A DNA stretch of 64,000 bases from Actinocrispum wychmicini. GTDB lineage: Bacteria > Actinomycetota > Actinomycetes > Mycobacteriales > Pseudonocardiaceae. The translations under genes were made by a program, and so were the position numbers. The notes under the pieces are model-generated. The model made no database searches and was not told where the DNA came from. It saw only the letters and a program-made list of their open reading frames with translations. Positions 16,666-24,790 of the stretch are shown piece by piece; within the stretch, counting starts at the first letter, position 1; the number at the start of each line of letters is the position of its first letter. The DNA lies in the NCBI RefSeq assembly GCF_004345645.1, contig NZ_SLWS01000003.1, positions 62,001-126,000 on the forward strand, given 5' to 3'.

Positions 16666-18591
16666 ATGTCCGCAAGGTGGGTCGCGCTCGCGGTGGCGAC
16701 GGCGACCGGTCTGGGTGTGCTGACCGGATCGGCGTTCGCCACGGCCGGGCCGGTGGTGACGAGGGCCGCGTTGGATCCCGCGCTGGTGGCGGGACGCGGC
16801 GCGGCCGTCGGGTTCGCCGAGCAGGAGGCGGAGAACGCGACGACCGACGGCGTCGTCATCGGCCCGGACCGGACCGCGTACACCCTCGCGAGTGAGGCGT
16901 CCGGGCGCCGGGCCGTCCGGCTGGCGCCCGGACAGTGGGTGGAGTTCACGTTGCCGAGCGCGGCCAACGCGATCACCGTGCGGTACAGCATCCCGGACGC
17001 ACCTACTGGCGGCGGCATCACCGCACCCCTGGACGTGCGGGTGAACGGCCGGCGCCAGGCCGCCTTGACGCTGACGTCCCAGTTCTCGTGGCTCTACAAC
17101 CAGTACCCGTTCACCAACGACCCGAACGCGGACCTCCTGCACCCGGACTGGTGGACCACCGAGTGTTCCTGCGTGCCGTCGGCCACCACGCCGGCCCCGG
17201 TGTTCCCGAAACCGTTCCGCCCCAGCCATTTCTACGACGAGCAACGGCTCATGCTCGACCGCACCTACCGGGCCGGCGACAAGGTCCGGCTGACCGCGCA
17301 CAATCGTCCTGAGTGGACAGTCATTGACCTGCTCGACTCCCAACTGGTGGACCGGCCGCACTTCGCGCCCGGCGCGTTGAACGTGCAGTGGTTCGGCGCG
17401 GACCCGGCTGGCCGGCGTGCGTCGGCGGACGCGTTCGACGCGGCGATCGCAGTCGCCCGGCTGACCCGGCTGAAGGTGTTCGTCCCGCCCGGCACGTTCC
17501 GGGTCGACCGGCACGTCATCGTGGACGACGTGACCGTCGAAGGCGCCGGCAGTTGGTACACAGTGGTCAAGGGCCACGGAGTCGGGTTCTACGGCAGGTA
17601 CGTCGCCGACGGCGGCAGCCGGAACGTGCACCTGTCCGGGTTCGCCATCGAGGGTGACGTCCGCGAACGCGTGGACGACGACCAGGTCAACGGCATCGGC
17701 GGCGCGTTGAGCGACTCGACCGTCGACGGCCTGTACGTGCACCACACCAAGGTCGGCATGTGGCTCGACGGGCCGATGACCCGCCTCCGGATCACCGGCA
17801 ACGTCATCGCCGACCAGATCGCCGACGGCGTCAACTTCCACACCGGTGTCACCAACTCCTTGGTGTCGAACAACTTCATCCGCAACACCGGCGACGACGG
17901 CCTGGCCATGTGGTCGGACAAGACGCAGGACGCCGGCAACACGTTCGACCACAACACCGTCCAGACACCGGTGCTGGCGAACGGGATCGCGCTCTACGGC
18001 GGCAATGACAACACGGTGTCCGGCAACCTCGTGGCCGACCCGATCCGCGAGGGCAGCGGGCTGCAACTCGGGTCCCGGTTCGGCGCCGAGCCGTTCACCG
18101 GGCACGTGTGGATCACCGACAACACCACGGTCCGCGCCGGCGGCTACGAGCTGAACTGGAAGATCGGCCTGGGCGCGCTGTGGATCTACGCGCTGGAGAA
18201 GTCCATCGACGCGGACATCGAGGTGGTCGGCGACCGGTTCCTGGACAGCACCTACAACGCCCTGATGCTGGTCAGCGACTTCCCGGTGAAGGACCTGTAC
18301 TCGATCAGCGGCGTCCACTTCCGGGACATCAAGGTCGACGGCACGGGGACGTCGGTGCTGAGCGCCCGGTCGGCCGGGTCCGCGTCGTTCGAGAACGTGG
18401 TGGCCCGCAACGTCGGCGCGGTCCCGGCGAACAACTGCGGCTCGTTCCACTTCACCCCGGCGGGGTCCGAGTTCTCCCTCACCGACCTCGGCGGGAACAC
18501 CGGCTGGCTGGCGCCTTGGTTGCTGCCCAACACGATCACGTGTGACGACCGGCCGCCGGTCGTGCCGCCCCCACCGCCGTCACCCTGGTGA
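16666..18591 (+). CDS. Secreted GH87-like beta-helix glycosidase
   Basis: A 641-residue exported protein. After a signal peptide (to about residue 28) a carbohydrate-binding-like beta domain begins EQEAENATTDGVVIGPD and includes QWVEFTLPSAANAITVRYSIPD; then comes a right-handed beta helix with FGADPAGRRASADAFDAAI at its entry and stacked coils (DGLYVHHTKVGMWLDG, NGIALYGGNDNTVSGN). The layout and the acidic cluster NTGDDGLAMWSDK resemble mycodextranase/alpha-1,3-glucanase (GH87) proteins; this family call is from motif memory and moderately sure. The tail is Pro rich (VVPPPPPSP). ATG 16666 has GAGAGGAA upstream. The stop overlaps the convergent sigma-factor gene by 12 bases. Confidence 0.7.
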   Translation: MSARWVALAVATATGLGVLTGSAFATAGPVVTRAALDPALVAGRGAAVGFAEQEAENATTDGVVIGPDRTAYTLASEASGRRAVRLAPGQWVEFTLPSAANAITVRYSIPDAPTGGGITAPLDVRVNGRRQAALTLTSQFSWLYNQYPFTNDPNADLLHPDWWTTECSCVPSATTPAPVFPKPFRPSHFYDEQRLMLDRTYRAGDKVRLTAHNRPEWTVIDLLDSQLVDRPHFAPGALNVQWFGADPAGRRASADAFDAAIAVARLTRLKVFVPPGTFRVDRHVIVDDVTVEGAGSWYTVVKGHGVGFYGRYVADGGSRNVHLSGFAIEGDVRERVDDDQVNGIGGALSDSTVDGLYVHHTKVGMWLDGPMTRLRITGNVIADQIADGVNFHTGVTNSLVSNNFIRNTGDDGLAMWSDKTQDAGNTFDHNTVQTPVLANGIALYGGNDNTVSGNLVADPIREGSGLQLGSRFGAEPFTGHVWITDNTTVRAGGYELNWKIGLGALWIYALEKSIDADIEVVGDRFLDSTYNALMLVSDFPVKDLYSISGVHFRDIKVDGTGTSVLSARSAGSASFENVVARNVGAVPANNCGSFHFTPAGSEFSLTDLGGNTGWLAPWLLPNTITCDDRPPVVPPPPPSPW

Positions 18592-19803
18592 CGGCGTGAG
18601 CCGGTCGGCGCGGGCGCGGAGGTAGCGCTGCTCGGGCAGACTCGTGGTGATCCGGGCCGCGACCAGGTAGTTCTCCCGCGCGCCCGCGTCGTCCCCGGCG
18701 AGTTCCAACAGGTGGGCGCGGACCGCCGCGAGCCGGTGGTGCCGGGCCATCCGGTCGTCCTTCTCCAGTTCACCGAGCATTGACAGACCGGCGTCCGGAC
18801 CGTCGGTCTTGGCCACCGCGATCGCGTGGTTCAGAGTGGCCATCGGGTTCGGCGCGATCCGGCAGAGCACCCGGTACAGGAACCGGATCTGGTGCCAGTC
18901 GGTGTCTTCCGCGTGCGACGCCTGGACGTGCAGCGACGCGATCGCCGCCTGCAACTGGTACGGACCGAGCGGTGAGCGCAGCATCGCGTTGGTGACCAGC
19001 TGGGCGCCTTCTTCGATCATGGTGGCGTCCCACCGGGTCCGGTCCTGCTCGTCCAACGGCACCAGGCCGCCGTCGGCGTCGGTCCGCGCGGCGCGTCGGG
19101 CGTCGGTCAGCAGCATCAACGCGAGCAGGCCGGCCACCTCGCCGTCGTCCGGCAGCGACCGGTGCAGCGCGCGGGTGAGACGGACGGCCTCAGCGGCGAG
19201 ATCAGAGCGGTGCAGGTCCGGGCCGGACGTCGCGGTGTAGCCCTCGTTGAAGATCAGGTAGAGCACGTGCAGGACAGCGCCGAGCCGTTCGGTGAACTCG
19301 GTGCCCTCGGGCATGCTGAAGGTCGCGCCGGCGGTACGGATCCGTTGCTTGGCACGGCTGATCCGCGGCCCCATCGTGGCCTCGGGCACCAGGAAGGCGT
19401 TGGCGACCTCAGCCGTGGTGAGACCACCGACAGCCCGGAGCGTGAGCGCGACCTGCGACGCCGCGCTCAACGCGGGATGGCAGCACATGAACAACAACGC
19501 CAAGGTGTCGTCGCGGTCCGGCGTGACCGGCTCGACCTGCGGCTCCAGACCGGCGACCGACGCCTCGCGCCGGCGCCGGGCCTGCTCGCTGCGAACCTGG
19601 TCGACGAGCCGCCGGGACGCGACGGTGACCAGCCAGCCGCGCGGGCTGTCCGGGACACCCTCGACCGGCCACTGGGTGGCGGCCGCGATCAACGCCTCCT
19701 GCAGCGCGTCCTCACACGTGCCGAAGTCGTGGTACTTGCGCAGCAAGGTGCCGAGGACCTGCGGCGCCAACTCACGCAGCAGGTCACCGAGATCCTCGGC
19801 CAC
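18580..19803 (-). CDS. ECF42-type sigma factor with C-terminal TPR-like domain
   Basis: A 407-residue RNA polymerase sigma factor. Region 2 (about 10-85, with CEDALQEALIAAATQWP and SPRGWLVTVASRRLVD) and region 4 (about 105-170, with LRAVGGLTTAEVANAFLVPEATMGPRISRAK) are followed by a long helical extension, LGAVLHVLYLIFNEGY onward, characteristic of group ECF42, which lacks a normal anti-sigma factor. ECF42 genes are typically next to YciI/DGPF proteins, exactly as here: two such genes precede it with four-base and one-base junctions. It starts with GTG at 19803. The operon is probably autoregulated, as in other ECF42 systems. Confidence 0.92.
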   Translation of the reverse strand: MAEDLGDLLRELAPQVLGTLLRKYHDFGTCEDALQEALIAAATQWPVEGVPDSPRGWLVTVASRRLVDQVRSEQARRRREASVAGLEPQVEPVTPDRDDTLALLFMCCHPALSAASQVALTLRAVGGLTTAEVANAFLVPEATMGPRISRAKQRIRTAGATFSMPEGTEFTERLGAVLHVLYLIFNEGYTATSGPDLHRSDLAAEAVRLTRALHRSLPDDGEVAGLLALMLLTDARRAARTDADGGLVPLDEQDRTRWDATMIEEGAQLVTNAMLRSPLGPYQLQAAIASLHVQASHAEDTDWHQIRFLYRVLCRIAPNPMATLNHAIAVAKTDGPDAGLSMLGELEKDDRMARHHRLAAVRAHLLELAGDDAGARENYLVAARITTSLPEQRYLRARADRLTPSPG

Positions 19804-19804
19804 G

Positions 19805-20107
19805 TCACATCTCCCATCCCGCGGCGACCATCACCGGCCGCACCTCAACCGCGTCGTACCGGGCGGCCGGCATGGTCGCGGCCAGCTCACAGGCACGTTC
19901 CCGGTCCTCACAGTCGACCAGGTAGTACGCGACGACCTGAACCGCGGACTCCCGATACGGCCCGTCAGCCACAGTGGTCACGCCATCGCGCACCCGGACC
20001 ACCGCGCTGGTCGACGCGTCCGCGACCATCTGGGCGTCGACCAACTCACCGGACTCCCACACGACCGGGTCCGCTTGGTCGGTGTACACGTTCAGGAGGA
20101 ACTTCAC
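19805..20107 (-). CDS. YciI/DGPF-domain protein, second in ECF42 operon
   Basis: A 100-residue ferredoxin-like protein of the YciI/YCII family (KFLLNVYTDQ at the start, VVRVRDGVTTVADGPY with the DGPF-like signature as DGPY, then an AYYLVDCEDRERA strand-helix). GTG 20107 overlaps the stop of the upstream YciI gene; the longer frame is arginine-rich noise in the other gene's coding DNA. Family role is unclear; these proteins are the usual partners and likely targets or effectors of ECF42 sigma factors. Confidence 0.88.
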   Translation of the reverse strand: MKFLLNVYTDQADPVVWESGELVDAQMVADASTSAVVRVRDGVTTVADGPYRESAVQVVAYYLVDCEDRERACELAATMPAARYDAVEVRPVMVAAGWEM

Positions 20108-20484
20108 ACCGGTTCCCCGGACTCGGCACCCCCGGCGAACACCACCGGTCGCACCTCGATGCCCAGACCGTCCACATGGGCGTCCGGGATCAGCGCGGCC
20201 AGCTCGAGCGCACGGTCCCGGCTTGCGCACTCCACCAGGTAGTAGCCGCCGAGATACTCCTTGGCCTCAAGGTACGGCCCGTCGGTCACCGCCGGCACGC
20301 CATCGCGGACCCGCACGACGGCACTGCTCGTGGGGTCGGCCAACGCGGTCGTCCCGAGCAGTTCGCCGGACTTGCGGACGGTGTCGATGAACCCGCCGTG
20401 GCCGTTCATCACCTCTTGGCGCTCGTCCTCGGTCAGCGCGTCCCAGATCGCCGGATTCATGTGCATGACCAGCAGGAACTTCAT
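20104..20484 (-). CDS. YciI/DGPF-domain protein, first in ECF42 operon
   Basis: A 126-residue YciI-family protein: MKFLLVMHMNPAIWDALTEDE, a VVRVRDGVPAVTDGPYLEAKEYLGGYYLVE core that carries the DGPY signature, and a C-terminal EVRPVVF strand. ATG 20484 with GAGGAG upstream. It is the first gene of a three-gene operon ending in the ECF42 sigma factor, so the operon promoter lies in 20485-20557, between it and the decayed regulator on the other strand. Confidence 0.88.
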   Translation of the reverse strand: MKFLLVMHMNPAIWDALTEDERQEVMNGHGGFIDTVRKSGELLGTTALADPTSSAVVRVRDGVPAVTDGPYLEAKEYLGGYYLVECASRDRALELAALIPDAHVDGLGIEVRPVVFAGGAESGEPV

Positions 20485-20557
20485 GACTTCGTCTCCTCGT
20501 CCGTGCGCCCCGTCGGCGCCGTTCGATGATGGGTCGGTGCCGGGGACCTGTTCTTGA

Positions 20558-20944
20558 CATCCTCCACGACGAGATCTTCAGCCGGTCCGTCCCACCTCGC
20601 AGCGTGCCGAGTGGCTTCACGCTTCGTGCCCGACGCACCTCGGCGACACCCGGGCCACATGGCAGGCGCAGGATCGGGCGCTGGAGCTGGTCGCATCAGG
20701 CGACTTCATGGACGAAGCGTTCACCCAGCTTGACCGGGCCATGTGCCTGGCGAAGAACGGTGACACCACAACTGCGGTCGCGCATGCCGCACGCACCCTG
20801 TTGAGTCTCACTGATCCGCAACGCCGCGGGATCATCGGTCTGCGAGCACGTCAGATCGTGGAAGCCTTGCCGGTGCAGGATCAGAACTTGGCCGCGGTTC
20901 GTGAGCTACATGACCTCTTGACCGACGCCGACCCGAAGGAGTGA
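20558..20944 (+). pseudogene. Remnant of XRE/TPR-type regulator, N terminus lost
   Basis: The frame open from just after a TGA at 20555 reads SQRAEWLHAS, LGDTRATWQAQDRALELVASGDFMDEAF, QLDRAMCLAKNGD and QRRGIIGLRARQIVEALP, which is the TPR-like C-terminal part of the long actinobacterial XRE regulators that often precede GNAT genes. The helix-turn-helix half is absent: upstream is stop codons and then the ECF42 operon on the other strand. A short product could start at ATG 20708 (78 residues), but this would be a fragment. It overlaps the GNAT frame region and ends with AAGGAG, which now serves as that gene's ribosome binding site. Confidence 0.7.
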
Positions 20945-20949
20945 CGCCG

Positions 20950-21453
20950 GTGGTTCTCGTGACGCCTGCCAAGATCGAGCACATCGAGACCATCGCCGTG
21001 CTGTTGGAGGAGACGGACGCCTTTTACGGCGTTACTGAGTTCGCTCCATTGGAACAACGGGTGCGTCAGGTTCGGGAGGCGTTGTTCGGCGCGGTTCCGG
21101 CGGCGCAGTTGCTGCTGGCGTGGGATGAGAACCAGTTGGTTGGCTTGGCCTCGTATTCCTTTCTGTGGCCGGCAGCTGACTTGACCCGTTCGCTGTTCCT
21201 CAAAGAGCTGTACGTGTCAAGAACTCACTGGCGGTGCGGCGTCGGCCGCCTTCTGATGCACAGCCTGTTCGAGGCGGCCTTGCAGCACAACTGCAGTCGG
21301 GTGGAATGGATGACTGACGAAGACAACGCTGGCGCACGAGAATTCTATGAGACGCTCGGCCTGCCGCGCGACTCGTCCAAGGTCTTCTACCGCATGGAGG
21401 GTGAAGCGTTGCGACGGACCTTCGGGGTGTCATCTGACGGCCTGCCTGGCTGA
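20950..21453 (+). CDS. GNAT-family N-acetyltransferase
   Basis: A 167-residue acetyltransferase. The GNAT core is visible: AWDENQLVGLASYSFLWPA (beta4), LFLKELYVSRTHWRCGVGRLLM with the acetyl-CoA P-loop (R/Q)xxGxG/A as RCGVGR, and WMTDEDNAGAREFYETLGL with the C-terminal Asn and Tyr. GTG 20950 is spaced nine bases from AAGGAG (20935-20940); GTG 20941 is the in-frame alternative overlapping the preceding stop. The substrate is not predictable. Its former partner regulator is degenerate. Confidence 0.85.
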   Translation: MVLVTPAKIEHIETIAVLLEETDAFYGVTEFAPLEQRVRQVREALFGAVPAAQLLLAWDENQLVGLASYSFLWPAADLTRSLFLKELYVSRTHWRCGVGRLLMHSLFEAALQHNCSRVEWMTDEDNAGAREFYETLGLPRDSSKVFYRMEGEALRRTFGVSSDGLPG

Positions 21454-21475
21454 CGAGGCGTGGTGCTCGCCGACC

Positions 21476-21598
21476 GTGACCGGGCCGGCCGACGGCGCCG
21501 GCGAGTTGCACATCTCGTTGAACCTCGATACCCCGGTTCCGCCGGACCAGCAGGTGGCGGTGCTCGAAGCGCTCGCCGCCAGGCTCGGCCTCAGCTGA
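21476..21598 (+). other. Short open frame, possible gene remnant
   Basis: Between the GNAT and GntR genes a GTG-initiated frame of 40 codons reads ELHISLNLDTPVPPDQQVAVLEALAARLGLS at its end, which looks like genuine amphipathic protein and not the arginine-rich translation typical of noncoding frames here. It has no clear ribosome binding site and overlaps the end of the convergent GntR gene by eight bases. It may be a leftover of a lost gene or a small protein; I do not recognise it. Confidence 0.3.
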
Positions 21599-22232
21599 AG
21601 ACCTCGGGATGTCGCGCGAGTTCCACCCGGGTTCGGCGGATGTGCAGTTCGAGGACGCGTTCGGCGGACCCGTGGTCGCGGTCGCGCAACGCCTCGATCA
21701 GCAGCCGGTGTTCGGCGCGGATCACCCAGTTCCGCTGTTCGCCGGCGAGTTGGGTGAACGCGCGGCGGTAGTGCTGGGTGGTGTCCCACAGGCGGGCGAC
21801 GATCGCGGCGAGTTCCTCGGCGTCGTGGCGGCGGTAGACCGTCCAGTGCAGTTTCCGGTCCAGCGCGAGGAACTCCTCCACGTCGGTGGCTTGTTCGATG
21901 CGGTCCTGGATCTCGGTGAGTTCGGCGATGTCGTTGTCGGTCAGGTGTGGTGCCGACTCGGTGAGCAGCAGCGGTTCGAGGCGTTCGCGCATCCGGTACG
22001 TCAGGGCGCACTCCCGTATGTCCATTGTGGTCACCCAGGCGCCTTGGTTGGCGCGCAGGGTGATCAGGCCCTGCGCGGCCACGATCCGCAGGGCCTCACG
22101 GACCGGGAGCCTGCTGGTGCGCAGTTCCTCGGCCAGCTCGTCCTGGATGATCCGGGTGCCCGGGGCGAGTCGGCCGGTCAGGATCCGGGTTCGGAGCTCC
22201 GCGGCGATCCGCTGGCTGGCGACATCGCTCAC
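21591..22232 (-). CDS. GntR-family (FCD) regulator
   Basis: A 213-residue regulator with a GntR winged helix at the N terminus (GRLAPGTRIIQDELAEELRTSRLPVREALRIVAAQGLI) and an FCD ligand domain (MRERLEPLLLTESAPHL, DRKLHWTVYR, HRLLIEALRDRDHGSAERVLELHI) whose His/Asp residues usually bind a metal and a small acid. GTG 22232 overlaps the upstream VOC stop by four bases, so it is the last gene of the catabolic unit. Two identical 12-bp palindromes in the gap before the VOC gene are the obvious candidate operators. Confidence 0.88.
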   Translation of the reverse strand: MSDVASQRIAAELRTRILTGRLAPGTRIIQDELAEELRTSRLPVREALRIVAAQGLITLRANQGAWVTTMDIRECALTYRMRERLEPLLLTESAPHLTDNDIAELTEIQDRIEQATDVEEFLALDRKLHWTVYRRHDAEELAAIVARLWDTTQHYRRAFTQLAGEQRNWVIRAEHRLLIEALRDRDHGSAERVLELHIRRTRVELARHPEVFS

Positions 22233-22729
22233 CGGAAGGCGTCCGGGTGGTGGTCGAACGCCTTGCCGTTCGGATAGGACACCAGCTCGCACTGCATTCC
22301 CCACGGCGCCAGGAAATACACCCAGCGCTGGCCCTCGCTCGGTCCTTTGCTGGCGGTCGGCTCGCCCAGTACCCGCAGGCCCCGGCGGCGCAGGTCGGCG
22401 ACCGCCGCGTCCATGTCCTCGACGTAGAAGGCCAGGTGGTGGCCGCCGACGTCGCTGTTGCGCGGCGGCTCCGTCCGCTGGTCCGGCGCGGCGTACTCGA
22501 ACACCTCGAAGATGGCCTGGCCGCCGAGCCGGAAGAAGTGCAGCCGCCGCATGACCGCGCGGTCGTGCACGCCGAGGTGCTCGCTCATCCAGGTCCCGTC
22601 GTGCTGGTACGGGCCGAGCGTGTACATGTACTCGCAGCCCAGCACGTCCTCGAAGAACGCCCTGGCCTGGGCGAGGTCCGGCACGGTGATGCCGAAGTGG
22701 TCCGTTCGGGTCAGCCCCGGGATGGGCAT
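22229..22729 (-). CDS. VOC-family dioxygenase/glyoxalase-like protein
   Basis: A 166-residue vicinal-oxygen-chelate protein. It starts DHFGITVPDLAQARAFFEDVLGCEY with the first metal-ligand His, and has HHLAFYVEDMDAAVADLRRRG with the second module, ending CELVSYPNGK with the terminal Glu. Such proteins are metal-dependent lyases, isomerases or ring-cleaving dioxygenases. ATG 22729 with GGAGG nine bases upstream; the longer frame begins inside the operator region. Probably the first gene of a pair with the GntR regulator. Confidence 0.85.
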   Translation of the reverse strand: MPIPGLTRTDHFGITVPDLAQARAFFEDVLGCEYMYTLGPYQHDGTWMSEHLGVHDRAVMRRLHFFRLGGQAIFEVFEYAAPDQRTEPPRNSDVGGHHLAFYVEDMDAAVADLRRRGLRVLGEPTASKGPSEGQRWVYFLAPWGMQCELVSYPNGKAFDHHPDAFR

Positions 22730-22738
22730 CGAGCCTCC

Positions 22739-22750
22739 AATGGATCCATT
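22739..22750. promoter_or_regulatory. GntR operator copy 1
   Basis: The perfect palindrome AATGGATCCATT, followed by CA, lies ten bases before the VOC start. An identical copy lies at 22791-22802. Two equal palindromes 52 bases apart around a third symmetric element (GGCCTA-TTC-TAGGCC, 22765-22779) fit a GntR/FCD-controlled promoter. Confidence 0.65.
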
Positions 22751-22764
22751 CACCCCACTCGTGA

Positions 22765-22779
22765 GGCCTATTCTAGGCC
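22765..22779. promoter_or_regulatory. Symmetric element between the two GntR sites
   Basis: GGCCTA and TAGGCC flank TTC, a perfect 6-bp inverted repeat midway between the AATGGATCCATT copies. It may be part of the promoter (it contains TATTCT) or a second regulator's site. Confidence 0.35.
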
Positions 22780-22790
22780 AGAGGGGGTCG

Positions 22791-22802
22791 AATGGATCCA
22801 TT
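22791..22802. promoter_or_regulatory. GntR operator copy 2
   Basis: Second exact copy of AATGGATCCATT(CA). It abuts the stop codon of the aldehyde dehydrogenase gene and is five helical turns from copy 1, a spacing that would allow cooperative or looping repression of the VOC/GntR promoter. Confidence 0.65.
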
Positions 22803-24265
22803 CAGCGCGGTGGCCAGGTCGGGATCGGCGCCCGGCCGGACGGGAACCGGACGTTCTTGGCGCGGACGAACTCGTGCAGCGTCTCTGCGGAGTTCTCGCG
22901 GCCGAACCCGCTGCCCTTGACCCCGCCGAACGGCGAACCCAGGAACGACCGGCGCATGTAGTTGTTGACGAAGATCATCCCGGCCGCCAGGAGTTCGGCG
23001 AGCCGGGACGCCCGGAAGTGGTCGGTCGTGACCAACGCGGCGGTCAGGCCGTACGCGGTGCCGTTGGCGATCTCGACGGCCTCGTCGTCGCTGGAGAACA
23101 CCATGATCGACGCGACCGGCCCGAAGATCTCCTCCTGCGCCACCCGCATCCACGGTTCGACGTCGACCAGGACGGTCGGCGGCACCCAGAAGCCACCCTT
23201 CAGCCGGTCGTCCAAAGGAGTCGTGCCCTGGAACGCGATCTTGGCGCCCTCGTCGACCCCGGCGTCGATGTACGCGAGGACCTTGGCCTGCTGCTTGGCG
23301 TCGACCATGGGGCCGATGTCGGTGGCCGCGTCGAGCCCGTCACCGACCACGAGTTCGCTCGTCGCCCGCGTGAACCGTTCGACGAACTCGGCGTGCCGGG
23401 AGCGATGAACGAGGATGCGCGACGTCGACGTGCACGCCTCGCCCTGGTTGTAGAACGTGCCCTCGATGGCGACGTCGATCGCGACATCCATGTCGGCGTC
23501 GTCGAGCACGAGCAACGCGTTCTTCCCGCCGAGTTCGACCGTGGCGTACGTCAGATTCCTGGCCGCGCTCGCCAGGACCTGCTGTCCGGTCGCGGTCGCG
23601 CCGGTGAACGTGATCCGCTCGACGGTCGGGTGCCCGGCCAGGAACGCGCCCGCCGGCAGCCCGGCCACGGCGTTCACCACACCCGGCGGCAGCACCTCGT
23701 TGGCCAACTCCACCAGCCGCAGCACAGTCAGCGGCGCCTGGTCACCCGGCTTGACTACCACGGTGTTGCCGGCCGCCAACGCGGGCGCGCACTTCTTGGC
23801 GAAATGGATGGGCGGCCAGTTGAACGGGAGGATCGCGGCCACCACACCGTACGGCTCGTACGTCACGCGGGCCTCGATCGGCCCCTGGTCCAGCAGGTCG
23901 CCGTGCAGGGTGTCGGCCAGGCCGCCGTAGTAGTCGAACCCGGCGGAGCTGAACGAGACGTCGAACCGGAGCGCGTCCCGCCGCGGCTTGCCGACCTCTC
24001 TCGCTTCCAGTTCGGCCAACTCGTCCGCGTGCGCCCGGATGACGTCCGCGACCTTGCGCAGCAGGGCGCCACGCTCGCGCGGCGTTCGGCGGCGCCACTC
24101 GGCATAGGCTTGGCGGGAGTCCGTGACCGCCTGGTCGACGAGTGCCTCGTCGGCCGCCAAGACGTCCGCGATCTTCCCACCGGTGGCGGGTTCCAGCACC
24201 TCGAACCACTCGCCCTGAGCGGGCTCGACCCATTGTCCGCCGACACACGCAGTCCAGGTGGTCAT
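22802..24265 (-). CDS. NAD(P)-dependent aldehyde dehydrogenase
   Basis: A 487-residue ALDH-superfamily enzyme that oxidises an aldehyde to the acid. Seen: the FNWPPIHFAKKCAPALAAGNTVVVKP cofactor region, the general-base Glu in VELGGKNALLV, the nucleophile Cys in NQGEACTSTSR, and QEEIFGPVASIMVF and FGGVKGSGFGRE near the end. Length is normal. It lies between two VOC genes and upstream of the GntR regulator on the same strand, suggesting one catabolic route in which a VOC enzyme opens or rearranges a substrate and the ALDH oxidises the aldehyde; the substrate is unknown. Confidence 0.93.
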   Translation of the reverse strand: MTTWTACVGGQWVEPAQGEWFEVLEPATGGKIADVLAADEALVDQAVTDSRQAYAEWRRRTPRERGALLRKVADVIRAHADELAELEAREVGKPRRDALRFDVSFSSAGFDYYGGLADTLHGDLLDQGPIEARVTYEPYGVVAAILPFNWPPIHFAKKCAPALAAGNTVVVKPGDQAPLTVLRLVELANEVLPPGVVNAVAGLPAGAFLAGHPTVERITFTGATATGQQVLASAARNLTYATVELGGKNALLVLDDADMDVAIDVAIEGTFYNQGEACTSTSRILVHRSRHAEFVERFTRATSELVVGDGLDAATDIGPMVDAKQQAKVLAYIDAGVDEGAKIAFQGTTPLDDRLKGGFWVPPTVLVDVEPWMRVAQEEIFGPVASIMVFSSDDEAVEIANGTAYGLTAALVTTDHFRASRLAELLAAGMIFVNNYMRRSFLGSPFGGVKGSGFGRENSAETLHEFVRAKNVRFPSGRAPIPTWPPR

Positions 24266-24274
24266 GTCCCGCGA

Positions 24275-24742
24275 CTATATCGGCTGCCACCGGTCGGGGT
24301 CGGTGATCGCTTGGCCGTAGCCGGGCTTGTCCGCCTGGTCGATGCCGTGTTCCGCCCAGGTGTACAGATGCAGGGTCACCCCGTCCGGGTCGTCGAAGAC
24401 CAGCAGCCAGCCGACGGACGCCTCGATGACGGGTGAGTGCTCGATGCCGAGGCTGTCCAGATGCTCCACCCAGGTCTCCAGGTCGTCGCGGCTCTTCACG
24501 GCGAAGCTGACCGGGTCGAACCCACGGCTGCCCGCCGCCGCCACGTCGTTGACCCGGAACGCCACCTGTGTCGGCGCCAGTCCCGGGATCTCGCCGACGA
24601 ACCCTCTGACGACGCCGTCCGCCTCGCGGAACTCCATCGTCGGGCACAGTCCGAACACCTGCCGGTACCACTGCGCCGTCCGCGCCAGATCGGTCACCGG
24701 GATCTTGACGTGATGTATCCCGGCCAGCTCACGCGTTGCCAT
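24275..24742 (-). CDS. VOC-family protein upstream of ALDH
   Basis: A 155-residue glyoxalase/dioxygenase-fold protein: IHHVKIPVTDLARTAQWYRQVFG with the first ligand His, VAFRVNDV, and WLLVFDDPDGVTLHLYTW with the C-terminal Glu replaced by His or Thr-Leu-His in that position. ATG 24742 is preferred (GAGG ten bases upstream); an upstream GTG at 24751 is possible. It is nine bases from the ALDH start, so the two are cotranscribed. The divergent TetR gene and the palindrome at 24764-24779 control the promoter region. Confidence 0.85.
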   Translation of the reverse strand: MATRELAGIHHVKIPVTDLARTAQWYRQVFGLCPTMEFREADGVVRGFVGEIPGLAPTQVAFRVNDVAAAGSRGFDPVSFAVKSRDDLETWVEHLDSLGIEHSPVIEASVGWLLVFDDPDGVTLHLYTWAEHGIDQADKPGYGQAITDPDRWQPI

Positions 24743-24763
24743 GACCCTCACCTCGAATTCACT

Positions 24764-24779
24764 GCAGCAGTACTGCTGC
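24764..24779. promoter_or_regulatory. 16-bp perfect palindromic operator
   Basis: GCAGCAGTACTGCTGC is a perfect 16-bp palindrome centred in the 48-base gap between the divergent VOC/ALDH operon (start 24742) and the TetR gene (start 24791). This is the expected position and size for the site of that TetR protein. Confidence 0.72.
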
Positions 24780-24790
24780 CAAGATGTAGG

